In this document: in pieces, positions 16,400 to 24,027 of the stretch
Numbering within the stretch: the stretch's first letter is position 1
Layout of the letters: each line of letters starts with the position of its first letter
Source of the DNA: a virus
Strand: one strand, 5' to 3'
Virus record (IMG/VR): IMGVR_UViG_3300031578_000200
Span: 1-33,309 of that record
Length of the DNA stretch: 33,309 bases
Notes under the pieces: model-generated
What the model saw: only the letters and a program-made list of their open reading frames with translations
Database searches by the model: none
Told to the model about the DNA's origin: nothing
Made by a program: the position numbers and the translations under genes

Positions 16400-16704
16400 T
16401 ACACAACCTCTTCGGCGTTAATACCAGATAACACAACGGATGTCGTTGTTCCCGTATCTTGCTCAACATACATGTAGTTCATAACATATTTAAAATCAGC
16501 ATTACCCACAAACGCCGCGCCATTTTCAACGATACTCATTCCCGTTGGCGCTGTCACTGGCTCGACCTGCGACATATAAATATTAACAGTGCCGCCAATC
16601 GTGTCAATATTCGGAGTTATCTGTTCTGCGCCGCGCCCAGACGTGCGAACCTCATACAGTGTATCGACTTCAATTTCAGTTTGATACCATTCTCTTAATG
16701 CCAT
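16399..16704 (-). CDS. Small virion protein, copy 1 of a duplicated family
   Basis: A 101-residue protein of unknown family, MALREWYQTEIEVDTLYEVR then TSGRGAEQITPNIDTIGGTV. It is clearly paralogous to the product of 17300-17659: both share LYEVRxSGRGxEQ, PNI, GGTVNxY, PxGMSI and NxMYxExxxG. A strong AAGGAG precedes the ATG. The beta-rich, small, non-charged composition suits a ring or decoration protein. Its place between adhesin genes suggests it may link them to the head. Confidence 0.7.
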   Translation of the reverse strand: MALREWYQTEIEVDTLYEVRTSGRGAEQITPNIDTIGGTVNIYMSQVEPVTAPTGMSIVENGAAFVGNADFKYVMNYMYVEQDTGTTTSVVLSGINAEEVV

Positions 16705-16716
16705 TTTTAATACTCC

Positions 16717-17307
16717 TTAATTAACTCTAATATACCAACCGTTTACCGTAATGCTTGCATCATCATCGAATAACGCGTGTATTTCGGCGGGGTTGTCAAG
16801 CGTGTTCGTATCCCCCATGTAAAAATGAGCCATAACAATAAGGCTATCATGCGTATCTGCCGACTTGTATGGCTTTTCTTTCTCAAAGTTTAGTGTGTAC
16901 GGTGAAGCCCCGACACCAAGAGTTATACCAAGCGTAAAGTCAGTGTTGGGGCTTGTTGTAATGGGCGTTACATCAAGCCTAACGATAACCTGATCGCCGA
17001 GCACGAGATCAGAAAAATCAAAAGCGTTTGCCGTCGCGTCCCAGATATCAGTCACCGTATTGGGCTTATAGGTTTTATTGGTAAAAGACCCTAGCCCGTC
17101 ATTTGTTAATTTCGTAATCTCATCAGAGGTACAAGATATAGGCGTGATGGATGTAGCTGCATCATTGTAATCAAAAAAACCACCCTCAGTTAGTGTTTTT
17201 GAGTTTATTGGCAATGTAACGCGCTCAGTCACGCTAGAGTTAACGCCCGCAAATACGGTTTCGTTTGAAGCAACACCGCCATCAGGTAATTCGGAAATCT
17301 TAGGCAT
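16717..17307 (-). CDS. Phage structural protein, adhesin cassette
   Basis: A 196-residue protein starting MPKISELPDGGVASNETVFA, then GVNSSVTERVTLPINSKTLT. The N-terminal pattern (K-I-S-E-L-P with a V-x-x-x-D/N-x-x-x-x-x-x-x-x-x-x-T-x-K/R-V-x-L) resembles the attachment end of phage fibre or decoration proteins that begin with xISELP. The C-terminal part is beta-rich (VIVRLDVTPITTSPNTDFTL, ITVNGWYIRVN). The start at 17307 has GGAGAG seven bases upstream and overlaps the previous stop. Probably a minor head or neck fibre. No enzymatic motif seen. Confidence 0.65.
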   Translation of the reverse strand: MPKISELPDGGVASNETVFAGVNSSVTERVTLPINSKTLTEGGFFDYNDAATSITPISCTSDEITKLTNDGLGSFTNKTYKPNTVTDIWDATANAFDFSDLVLGDQVIVRLDVTPITTSPNTDFTLGITLGVGASPYTLNFEKEKPYKSADTHDSLIVMAHFYMGDTNTLDNPAEIHALFDDDASITVNGWYIRVN

Positions 17308-17659
17308 ATATTTGCTCTCCATCTTCTGTATTTAAAAACCCGCCTAATTCAGTAAACAGGGGGAATAATTCAATATATTCTTCCGTGGCTAATCCCGAAA
17401 CGATGATATCAGGCGAACCACTTGCAACCTCAATATACATAAAATTCGGGATATATTCAAACGCTGATAACGTCACATCACTCATGCCGTCAATGATACT
17501 CATTCCGCTTGGTGGCGATGCATTAGCGACTTGAGCGCCGTACACATTCACCGTACCACCAACACATGATATATTCGGGCGTACCTGCTCAGAACCACGA
17601 CCAGACCAACGGACTTCATACAGCGTGCCAGCATCTACAGATATTTGATAATTACGCAT
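17300..17659 (-). CDS. Small virion protein, copy 2 of a duplicated family
   Basis: A 119-residue protein, paralogue of the 16399-16704 product, with LYEVRWSGRGSEQVRPNI, GGTVNVYGAQV and NFMYIEVASG. It has an additional C-terminal stretch (YIELFPLFTELGGFLNTEDG) lacking in the other copy. The start at 17659 is chosen because GGAGAG lies nine bases upstream and the ATG overlaps the portal stop; an open start at 17698 would be deep in the portal gene. Function unknown. The copies flank a 196-residue gene, as expected for a tandem duplication with insertion. Confidence 0.7.
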   Translation of the reverse strand: MRNYQISVDAGTLYEVRWSGRGSEQVRPNISCVGGTVNVYGAQVANASPPSGMSIIDGMSDVTLSAFEYIPNFMYIEVASGSPDIIVSGLATEEYIELFPLFTELGGFLNTEDGEQIYA

Positions 17660-19001
17660 CAACTTTACTCTCCGAACCAACTGTGAATTGACCATCAATC
17701 GGTTCTAAACCTTCCGCATTTTCATCAACCTCAATCGGCAACAAATTAGACTTATTCATGCTTTGCGCCCACTCTTGACGGGTAATCGCGCCCGATTGAT
17801 ATGATGCCATCGTGCGGTTAAATTCCGAATTTTTAACGTTTTCTTCTTCTTCGGATGTCATTTGACGCAGTGCGTGCCACTCAATTGTGAGATCATCAGG
17901 AACGAAACCGAACATCTTTTGACAAACCATGCACACCACGTCCACCATAAGAAACTTAACCTTTGAACGCACTTCCGAATTAATCATAGTGTTATAATTT
18001 TCGATATCATCTTCACCAGAATTAAACCCGCTTGATGAAATACCAAACAGCTTCGTCATGGGAAATTTTAAATCAGCCGCGACCTGCATACGCACTTGGT
18101 TCATGACCTCGGCAATACCAGCGAAATTCATGTGCTTCTGATCGTATGTATCCTCTTTATCCATCACAATCGCGTTAAGGAAATTCTTTGCTTGGTTTCC
18201 TAATTGAATACGTTTTGTGATCTGATCTGTCCCGCCGCTTGTGAGCATCGCAGAATTAAACCCGTTGATACCGTAAACGTCAATTTTCGCCTCATCCATC
18301 AACTCAAACATAACATCTTGATTTTTCATATACTGCGAAATCGAACGCACTAAACGCTCAATTTCAGACATGCCCCAACCACGCATTTGAGGGCGCAGAA
18401 ACGATGGCGCTTCTTTTCCCTTGATCGTCATTACTCGGCTATGATGTATGCGCTTGCCGTAATACAGGAAATATTCCGCATCATCTAAAAACGTATCCAT
18501 GTTTTCAGCAAGAACGCCGCCAGTTGCGGTTGTGAGTTCCCACATGTCAACAGCGCGGAAATCAAGGTTAGATGCTTCATCAATTTTGTCAACATCAAGC
18601 GGGGTATCTGGTTTTTGATCCGTAAGCACCAGCAACGCGCCCCCACCAAACAAACGCGCCCACTTAGCGGATTGCGCCGTAGATTTCACCGCGTCCATGC
18701 GCTCAAGCGTGTTTTCAAGCTGCTCAATTTCTTCTGCGCTTAGTTGCCCCGTTTTGATTTCAAACCCAGTCGAGAACGCATCATCAACGGGCTGGTCAAT
18801 CAGGGTTTGAACAATACCATGCTCAACGTACAACTGGGATAGTAATATTCTGTTTTGTGAAATCAGGTAATTACGTAAATTATATTGCAGCGTATCCGTT
18901 TTAGATAACTGCGCCCCGTTAAACCCAGCCAAGCCAGAAACAAAACCCGTGAATGAGTTTACAAGTTCTTTGGTTGCCGATTTTATGGTTTTATCGCTCA
19001 T
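17652..19001 (-). CDS. Portal protein (DUF1073 type)
   Basis: The 449-residue protein is the DNA portal at the head vertex. DUF1073-type features: LYVEHGIVQTLIDQPVDDAF, RLFGGGALLVLTDQKPDTPL, YGKRIHHSRVMTIKGKEAPS, MRGWGMSEIERLVRSI and LKFPMTKLFGISSSGFNSGE followed by DDIENYNTMI. The W-G-x-S-E-x-E-R and P-x-T-x-L-F-G-x-S-x-x-G-x-x-x-x-G-E-x-D-x-x-x-Y motifs are diagnostic. Databases sometimes label this family with the anti-CBASS Acb1 name because of fused relatives; no nuclease-like C-terminal domain is visible here. It lies 50 bases after the terminase stop. Confidence 0.9.
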   Translation of the reverse strand: MSDKTIKSATKELVNSFTGFVSGLAGFNGAQLSKTDTLQYNLRNYLISQNRILLSQLYVEHGIVQTLIDQPVDDAFSTGFEIKTGQLSAEEIEQLENTLERMDAVKSTAQSAKWARLFGGGALLVLTDQKPDTPLDVDKIDEASNLDFRAVDMWELTTATGGVLAENMDTFLDDAEYFLYYGKRIHHSRVMTIKGKEAPSFLRPQMRGWGMSEIERLVRSISQYMKNQDVMFELMDEAKIDVYGINGFNSAMLTSGGTDQITKRIQLGNQAKNFLNAIVMDKEDTYDQKHMNFAGIAEVMNQVRMQVAADLKFPMTKLFGISSSGFNSGEDDIENYNTMINSEVRSKVKFLMVDVVCMVCQKMFGFVPDDLTIEWHALRQMTSEEEENVKNSEFNRTMASYQSGAITRQEWAQSMNKSNLLPIEVDENAEGLEPIDGQFTVGSESKVDA

Positions 19002-19051
19002 TTTACGCCCAGTGTAAGATTTCCATGAATAATAGCATATTAGTTTTTAAA

Positions 19052-20320
19052 TCACAACACATCAAGAATTGAAACTTGGGTTTTTATATAATCTGCCAGC
19101 GCGTATCGCTCGCCATCAATGTAGTGATTAAATTTATCAACAATAATCGGGAGAATTTCTTTTGTGTTTTTATCGACCTTGTAAGAATATTTTTTGTATT
19201 CTTCGATTGTTTTTGTGCATCGCGGGTGAATATAGATGTTATGAAACCCACGAAGATACTCGATACCGTCTTCTACGCTTCCTTGCCACTTCGGCGCACC
19301 TTCGATATTAAATCCTTGCCGCTTAACATATGATATTGTTTCAGGACGAGCGCAATCACCGTATATCCGCCACTTTCTGCTTTCTGGAACGCTATCAAAT
19401 AACTCTGGTATTTCTTCCATTTCAACACCAACGCCACCAGCCTCATAATCAATATACAGGTTTTTTTCGCCATTCTCTGCCATAATGAACATGCGTGATA
19501 ATGTGGTGGGGTCATTCGCAAAACCCCAGTCAGCACCAAAGAAAAATCTTGATTGATACATGCTATGAACGTTTGGCGTTTCAAATTCGAGTTCTTTCCA
19601 CTTGCCATGGAATACAATCTGTTCAGCGCGACCAACTGCAACGCCCATATACTCATGCTCGTGCGCTAACGGATCAACCTTGCGAAGCGTTTCCGCGTCT
19701 TGGAAAAACGTTTCACCAAGCCAGTGACGTGGAACATCCAAGTAATTAGAAAAATGAACCATCCTATCGGGCATTTCAATTTCACTGTCAGCATTCACCC
19801 AAGCGGCGGGATCATTCGGTGGGTTGTATGTTACAAATTCAACAAACTTATCACCACCACGGCGCGTTGACTGGCGCACGTTACGTATTTCCGCCATGCC
19901 GTTAAATTCTTCCGCCTCCTCAAACCATAGAAACTTGAAATACCCTTGTTTAAGCCTAATAGATTTGAGCTTGCGGGCATCATCTAAGCCTTTCATAATT
20001 ATTTTTTGACCAGTCGGTAAGTAAGTTATTTCAGCAGGGGACTTGATACTGTCAAAATACCGATTAAGGCCAAGCATATCGATAGCCCAAAGCAACGTTT
20101 CATAAACGGACGTTCTGATCGTGTTGTCTACCTTACGCAAAACAAGCGCATTTGCCTTAGGGTCTTTCACCATGCCCAGAACGATTTCAACGGCTGCGAA
20201 ACTAGACTTAGTTGATCCACGCCCACCCTTGAGCCAGTATGACGAATATTCGCCCCGTTTAATAGAATTATGAACAGGGTAGAATGACGGCGCTATGCAA
20301 TCCTTTAGTGAAATATTCAT
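19052..20320 (-). CDS. terL: Terminase large subunit
   Basis: The packaging motor of 422 residues, with an ATPase and a nuclease half. Walker A is GGRGSTKSS (32-40). Walker B is LWFEEAEE (131-138). The nuclease half has FGADWGF with Asp264, IYGDCARPETI with Asp322 and HYIDGERYALADY with Asp402, consistent with an RNase-H-like catalytic acidic triad. The family is PBSX-type (Terminase_3). Length is usual. It overlaps the small-subunit gene by four bases (ATGA), as in most phages. The remainder of the packaging genes follow downstream. Confidence 0.95.
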   Translation of the reverse strand: MNISLKDCIAPSFYPVHNSIKRGEYSSYWLKGGRGSTKSSFAAVEIVLGMVKDPKANALVLRKVDNTIRTSVYETLLWAIDMLGLNRYFDSIKSPAEITYLPTGQKIIMKGLDDARKLKSIRLKQGYFKFLWFEEAEEFNGMAEIRNVRQSTRRGGDKFVEFVTYNPPNDPAAWVNADSEIEMPDRMVHFSNYLDVPRHWLGETFFQDAETLRKVDPLAHEHEYMGVAVGRAEQIVFHGKWKELEFETPNVHSMYQSRFFFGADWGFANDPTTLSRMFIMAENGEKNLYIDYEAGGVGVEMEEIPELFDSVPESRKWRIYGDCARPETISYVKRQGFNIEGAPKWQGSVEDGIEYLRGFHNIYIHPRCTKTIEEYKKYSYKVDKNTKEILPIIVDKFNHYIDGERYALADYIKTQVSILDVL

Positions 20321-20727
20321 TCATCATCAATATCGTCTGAAATAACAGTGGGGGTCATGTCATAATTCTTGACTTCTGATTTGTCTGAATAGCCATGATT
20401 GTTTTTCAGATCAAATATAGAAACAGACGGATTATACTTTCCAAGCAGGGCGTTTTCGAGTTTTGAATTTTCGATATACTTGCGTGATTTCTTTATTGTA
20501 TCGGAGAAAGTCCAGTAATCTTCATACTCGAAATCGTCATATTTACCGCTTGAGTACTCTCCGAATGTGTCTTCGCATATATCCAAGTAGCAGATCAAAC
20601 CAGCCATTGTAAGCGGCCTGTCTTCACTTTCCCACTTCTGAAAATATTCCTGAATAACGGCATGCATTTCTTGAGGTGTTGTATACGCTCTTGGTCTACC
20701 CATTTTTGCAGGTGTTTTATCACTCAT
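20317..20727 (-). CDS. terS: Terminase small subunit
   Basis: The DNA-recognition subunit of packaging, 136 residues from the chosen ATG (MSDKTPAKMGRPRAYTTPQE). GRPRxYxxPxEM followed by FQKWESEDRPLTMAGLICYL and DTIKKSRKYIENSKLENALL then SVSIFDLKNNHGYSDKSEV matches the small-subunit family of gp3 type: a leader GRP motif, a helix-turn-helix, then IFxLKNxxGxxDK. The N-terminal region should bind pac or cos DNA. ATG at 20727 has GGAG six bases before it; an ATG at 20739 is also possible. It is the first gene of the late arm. Confidence 0.85.
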   Translation of the reverse strand: MSDKTPAKMGRPRAYTTPQEMHAVIQEYFQKWESEDRPLTMAGLICYLDICEDTFGEYSSGKYDDFEYEDYWTFSDTIKKSRKYIENSKLENALLGKYNPSVSIFDLKNNHGYSDKSEVKNYDMTPTVISDDIDDE

Positions 20728-20751
20728 ATCAATCTCCATAATTTAATCACA

Positions 20752-20780
20752 ATTATAGCCTTCATAATATCATAGCGCAA
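20752..20780 (-). promoter_or_regulatory. Promoter of the late (minus-strand) arm
   Basis: On the minus strand TTGCGC (20780-20775), a 17-base spacer and TATAAT (20757-20752). Transcription would start near 20745, only about 18 bases before the terminase small-subunit ATG. The -10 is perfect, the -35 is weak (three matches plus a C), so an activator may be needed. Prediction by consensus only. Confidence 0.4.
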
Positions 20781-20810
20781 TCAAAAACGGTATTATTTAA
20801 TTATGTAAAC

Positions 20811-21082
20811 AGCCCAAAAAATTGCCCAATAACTGGGATGCGTGTAATCGTTGATCTACGGGGCGTTCAGATCAATAACCCAAAATAACCCAAAAAAAGT
20901 TTAACCTTTATATATTCATTTTCAAAAAAGTACCTTTTTTATATTCTTCTTTTAAGTTAAAAAGAGAAAGAAAGAGGGCTAAAGGGTTCAAAGCCGCAGA
21001 AAACAGCCAAAAAGATAACCCAAAACTAGCCCAAAAACGCCTAAAATAACCCAAAAAGGGGTAAAGATCGCCCAGTAAAATC
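20811..21082 (+). repeat. CCCAAAA iteron-like array in the divergent region
   Basis: The 490-base gap between the arms carries repeated TAACCCAAAA-type units. TAACCCAAAA occurs at 20876-20885, 20886-20895, 21016-21025 and 21047-21056. AGCCCAAAA is at 20811, TAGCCCAAAA at 21027-21036, and degenerate forms are at 20822 (TTGCCCAATA), 21005 (AGCCAAAAAG), 21037 (ACGCCTAAAA) and 21070 (GCCCAGTAAAA). Spacing is mainly 10-11 bases, one helical turn, so bound proteins would sit on one DNA face. All copies have the same orientation. Candidate replication origin or operator array. The rest is A+T-rich, a usual trait of origins. Confidence 0.65.
20924..20940. repeat. 17-base inverted repeat between the arms
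   Basis: AAAAAAG (20924-20930), TAC, CTTTTTT (20934-20940): perfect 7-base arms around a 3-base centre. Too small a loop for a hairpin, so more likely a protein site, or an easily melted origin element. It lies between the two halves of the CCCAAAA array. Confidence 0.4.
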
Positions 21083-21168
21083 GGTGAGATTTAGGGTGTT
21101 TCAAAAAGGGCATAAAAATATATTTCACGAAAAAGTACACAAAACACGATAAAAAATAAAAATAGGTA

Positions 21169-21197
21169 TTGACGCGGTGATGTTGCGGCGATATAGT
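21169..21197 (+). promoter_or_regulatory. Early rightward promoter P1
   Basis: TTGACG (21169-21174), 17-base spacer, TATAGT (21192-21197), with CGA directly before the -10. Start would be near 21204; a GAAGGG site and the hydrolase ATG at 21228 follow. It shares layout with the promoters at 30533 and 31497: TTGAC, 17-base spacer, CGATAT. A strong housekeeping-type promoter. Confidence 0.7.
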
Positions 21198-21227
21198 GAG
21201 GATAGTTAAACACGAAGGGAAACGAAA

Positions 21228-21665
21228 ATGAACACAATCCTAATAGCACTAGCGGCGATTTCGTCAAATTTAGGCGTAGACCTAAGCCCAAAACAAACAG
21301 AGTGTTTATCTACGGTGATATATCACGAAGCACGTGGCGAACCGATTATGGGGCAGGCTGCAGTGGCGCATGTTGTGTTGAACCGCGTTAAATCTAGGCG
21401 ATACCCTGATACGATTTGTGAGGTTGTTTACCAGCCGTGGCAGTTTTCGCATATCGAACGAGCACGCCCTGATTATAATTCTGGTGCATGGAAACAGGCC
21501 GTTAAGATTGCAACACACACACAAGTGGGATTGGTTGAAGACGAAACAAGCGGCGCAACGATGTATTATTCGCACGCTGTGATGAATGAGCCGCCGAAAT
21601 GGGATTTTAGTAAACTGAGTTACGTGGGAAAATTACAAGGCCACAGTTTTTATAGTGAGATTTGA
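21228..21665 (+). CDS. SleB-type cell wall hydrolase (endolysin candidate)
   Basis: The 145-residue protein is a Hydrolase_2/SleB-family peptidoglycan hydrolase. IYHEARGEPIMGQAAVAHVV (31-50), with E34 as the probable catalytic Glu, then LNRVKSRRYPDTICEVVYQP and WQFS are typical. Toward the end, TSGATMYYSHAVMNEPPKWD and GHSFYS follow. The N-terminus (MNTILIALAAISSNLGV) is mildly hydrophobic and may act as a weak export or SAR signal. It is the first gene of the rightward operon, not beside the tail genes. Either the endolysin or an early wall-modifying enzyme. Confidence 0.85.
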   Translation: MNTILIALAAISSNLGVDLSPKQTECLSTVIYHEARGEPIMGQAAVAHVVLNRVKSRRYPDTICEVVYQPWQFSHIERARPDYNSGAWKQAVKIATHTQVGLVEDETSGATMYYSHAVMNEPPKWDFSKLSYVGKLQGHSFYSEI

Positions 21666-21677
21666 AAGGAAATAATT

Positions 21678-22328
21678 ATGGGATGCGATATACATTTTCA
21701 TGTTGAAATACAAAGTGAAAACGGTGTGTGGTTAAGCGCCGATAAATGGGAGTATAAAGACGATTATATAAACGTTGTTTACAGTGACCAGTTTTATAAT
21801 GGGCGAAATTACGGATTGTTTTCAATTCTTGCTGGTGTTCGTAATGGCACAGGTTTTGCTGGGTGCGATACTGGTGATGGATTTGAGCCTATAGATAGCC
21901 CTCGCGGCTTGCCTGATAATTTGAGTTTTGAAGTAAAAGTGCGTGCAGATCAATGGGGACATGACGGGCACAGCCACTCGCATTTGACTTTAAAGGAAAT
22001 TAAAGATTTTGACTTTAAGTCGAAAAAAACAAAGCGCCGTGGATTTGTTTATCTTGACACTTATTTACAGATGGAGAAACAAAAGAATAAAACCCCAGAT
22101 TTTTATTTTGGTGATACAAACATGACAAAAGTAAAGTGCAATGACATCAAGGGGTTTAGTAAGGACGAAATAGTTAAGCGTTACGGCAACAATGTATGCG
22201 TTCAACTTGAATGGGACATTAGTTATTACGATGTGGCAAAATGTTTTATTGATAATACTTTGCCAAAAATGTCCGAATTGAATAGCGACCCAAATAAAGT
22301 TCGCGCTGTATTTTGGTTTGATAATTAA
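21678..22328 (+). CDS. MGCDIH-family phage protein, unknown function
   Basis: The 216-residue protein starts MGCDIHFHVEIQSENGVWLS, the opening of a widespread phage/bacterial family of unknown function. Other family traits: GRNYGLFSILAGVRNGTGFA, IDSPRGLPDNLSFEVK and DQWGHDGHSHSHLTLKEI with clustered His. The conserved Cys3, His6, His8 and the later HDGHSHSH suggest a metal site, which is inference. A good AAGGAA site precedes the ATG. It follows the hydrolase gene at 12 bases, so both are in one early transcript. Confidence 0.7.
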   Translation: MGCDIHFHVEIQSENGVWLSADKWEYKDDYINVVYSDQFYNGRNYGLFSILAGVRNGTGFAGCDTGDGFEPIDSPRGLPDNLSFEVKVRADQWGHDGHSHSHLTLKEIKDFDFKSKKTKRRGFVYLDTYLQMEKQKNKTPDFYFGDTNMTKVKCNDIKGFSKDEIVKRYGNNVCVQLEWDISYYDVAKCFIDNTLPKMSELNSDPNKVRAVFWFDN

Positions 22329-22519
22329 TGAAACACATAGGAAAGATAATAAACGAAATGGATATTTTGAAACGAAAACCAGTATACATCCGCGCAGATC
22401 ACCACGCGAAATTAAAATCCGTATCCCAAGAAATAGATATGACAATTCAGGATTTTTTGGAAATAATTTTAGATACGGCGCTATATGGGGGAGAAGATGA
22501 AAACAGTGAAAGTGAGTAA
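22328..22519 (+). CDS. Small RHH-like DNA-binding protein (first)
   Basis: A 63-residue protein. The C-terminal half (KPVYIRADHHAKLKSVSQEI then DMTIQDFLEIILDTALYGG) has the strand-helix-helix form of ribbon-helix-helix regulators. The start ATG overlaps the MGCDIH-gene stop (TAATG); a later in-frame ATG at 22358 is possible. Its second half resembles the next gene's start (KVSKYIHDQIAVISDKSGIK), suggesting related proteins. It may regulate early promoters. No other domain seen. Confidence 0.55.
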   Translation: MKHIGKIINEMDILKRKPVYIRADHHAKLKSVSQEIDMTIQDFLEIILDTALYGGEDENSESE

Positions 22520-22889
22520 ATATATACACGATCAGATTGCCGTGATTTCGGACAAGTCGGGTATAAAAATTCAGGACGTGGTTGATATTCTACTGCAACG
22601 TGGAATAGCTGAATTTGAAAGCGATGTTGACGGACTTAAGGAAACCATGCGGAGTATTTACGAAGATGATGAAATTGTGTCAATGTCAATGGAAGCAACG
22701 AACGCGGGGATTGATGAATATAATAAATTTTTAAAACGCCTAACCCGTGACGAAAGAAAGCGGATATCAGGTTTTATTAAAGAGCATAAACAACGTGCAG
22801 AAAATATTACCTACAACGAAAAGAAACGTGTTGCTCTGGAATTAATCGGGGCAGTTTATAATTATGAAATACATGGAAGGGAAGTATGA
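22497..22889 (+). CDS. RHH-like small regulator with C-terminal extension
   Basis: A 130-residue protein. The N-terminal part (VKVSKYIHDQIAVISDKSGI then KIQDVVDILLQRGIAEFES) looks like a ribbon-helix-helix domain; the rest is helical and charged (DEYNKFLKRLTRDERKRISG, KEHKQRAENITYNEKKRVAL). The start at 22497 is preferred: GGGGGAGA lies four or five bases before it, while the upstream ATG at 22485 has no site. It overlaps the first small RHH-like gene by 23 bases and shares the following gene's start by ATGA. A likely DNA-binding partner of the ParB-like protein or an early regulator. Confidence 0.6.
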   Translation: MKTVKVSKYIHDQIAVISDKSGIKIQDVVDILLQRGIAEFESDVDGLKETMRSIYEDDEIVSMSMEATNAGIDEYNKFLKRLTRDERKRISGFIKEHKQRAENITYNEKKRVALELIGAVYNYEIHGREV

Positions 22890-24016
22890 TGGAAATTGAA
22901 AATATTATAGAAGATTTGAAAAAACTTAACACAGATGAGCTTGTATCGGAGCTAAACAACATACGTGAAAAATTGCACGAAATATCACCGTTTAAAACAG
23001 AGCCAGTTGATTTTGTGAGATGGGTAAAAACAGATAACGTAACTGCAAATGATTATAACCCCAACAGCGTTGCGCCTCCTGAAATGGAATTACTTAGGTT
23101 ATCCATTAAAAATGATGGGTACACACAGCCTGTTGTCGCGTGGACTAATTCAGACAAGGGAATGATTGAAGTTGTCGATGGGTTTCACAGAACACGTGTC
23201 TGTAAAGAATTTGATGATGTGAAATCTAGAGTTCATGGATATTTACCGATTGTAGGTATTAATGAAACATGCGCGTCACGTAATGATCGAATGGCATCAA
23301 CAATTCGCCACAACCGCGCGCGCGGTAAACACAATGTAACCGCTATGTCTGATATTGTTACAGAATTAAAAAACAGAAATTGGAAAAACAAGCGAATAGC
23401 CAAAGAGCTTGGGATGGATGAAGATGAAGTCTTAAGATTGTGCCAAATAACAGGGTTGGAAACCATGTTTGAAAACAGAGGTTTTTCTAATGCTTGGGAA
23501 GCAAATGACGCAGTTCATGAGGACACATTTGAGTTATTAACAGATGATTTTGAAGATGATGAGCATAAAGGCAGGACGGTGAATACAAATGATGAGAACC
23601 GTATATTCCATACATACGAAAAATGGGAATGCGTTGGTTATGGTTTTTTTGGCACAAAGAAAGACGGTATGTCAAAAGAACAGTGTGAATTTGCTTTTGC
23701 TGAATTTTTATCAGATGAAAAAAAGTTTAGTGAGGCGCTTGAAAAAATAACAGCGGAATGGAAATATTCATGCGAACATTATCTAACAAATACAGCAATG
23801 AATAGGATAGCATGGCTTGGTCAGGCCGCTGTCGCGTATAGCTTAGGAATACCGTCTAAATTTTGTTCAGGTTGGCAGATCATGAGTGACGATGATCAAG
23901 ATAGAGCGAATGATGTGGCTTTAAAATACCTTAACAAATGGCTAAAAGATCATGATAGGGAAGAGCTAACGTTAGATGAGGCTGTTTCAGTTGGCAGACA
24001 AGTAGAAATTTATTAA
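22886..24016 (+). CDS. ParB-like (IbrB-type) protein
   Basis: The 376-residue protein has an N-terminal ParB/Sulfiredoxin-like domain: ANDYNPNSVAPPEMELLRLS, IKNDGYTQPVVAW and VVDGFHRTRVCKEF (about 96-108), whose DGxHR box marks the nucleotide-binding ParB fold. ASTIRHNRARGKHNVTAMSD follows, then a helix-turn-helix-like NKRIAKELGMDEDEVLRLCQ (about 172-190). The C-terminal half is of unknown form. Directly followed by a PAPS-reductase-like gene; this pair is annotated elsewhere as IbrB/IbrA, described as co-activators of prophage genes. Its real activity is unknown. Confidence 0.8.
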   Translation: MMEIENIIEDLKKLNTDELVSELNNIREKLHEISPFKTEPVDFVRWVKTDNVTANDYNPNSVAPPEMELLRLSIKNDGYTQPVVAWTNSDKGMIEVVDGFHRTRVCKEFDDVKSRVHGYLPIVGINETCASRNDRMASTIRHNRARGKHNVTAMSDIVTELKNRNWKNKRIAKELGMDEDEVLRLCQITGLETMFENRGFSNAWEANDAVHEDTFELLTDDFEDDEHKGRTVNTNDENRIFHTYEKWECVGYGFFGTKKDGMSKEQCEFAFAEFLSDEKKFSEALEKITAEWKYSCEHYLTNTAMNRIAWLGQAAVAYSLGIPSKFCSGWQIMSDDDQDRANDVALKYLNKWLKDHDREELTLDEAVSVGRQVEIY

Positions 24017-24027
24017 GGGGAATTAAA

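Noticed and set aside
17652-19001. Anti-CBASS Acb1 assignment for the DUF1073 protein
   Set aside because: The whole length matches a portal protein and sits next to the terminase; no 2H phosphoesterase domain is visible.
20847-20888. Sixteen-codon frame starting ATGCGTGTAATC in the divergent region
   Set aside because: No clear ribosome site and too short; the sequence is part of the repeat region.
20811-21082. CRISPR array
   Set aside because: Units of 10 bases with no spacer-repeat pattern; not a CRISPR.
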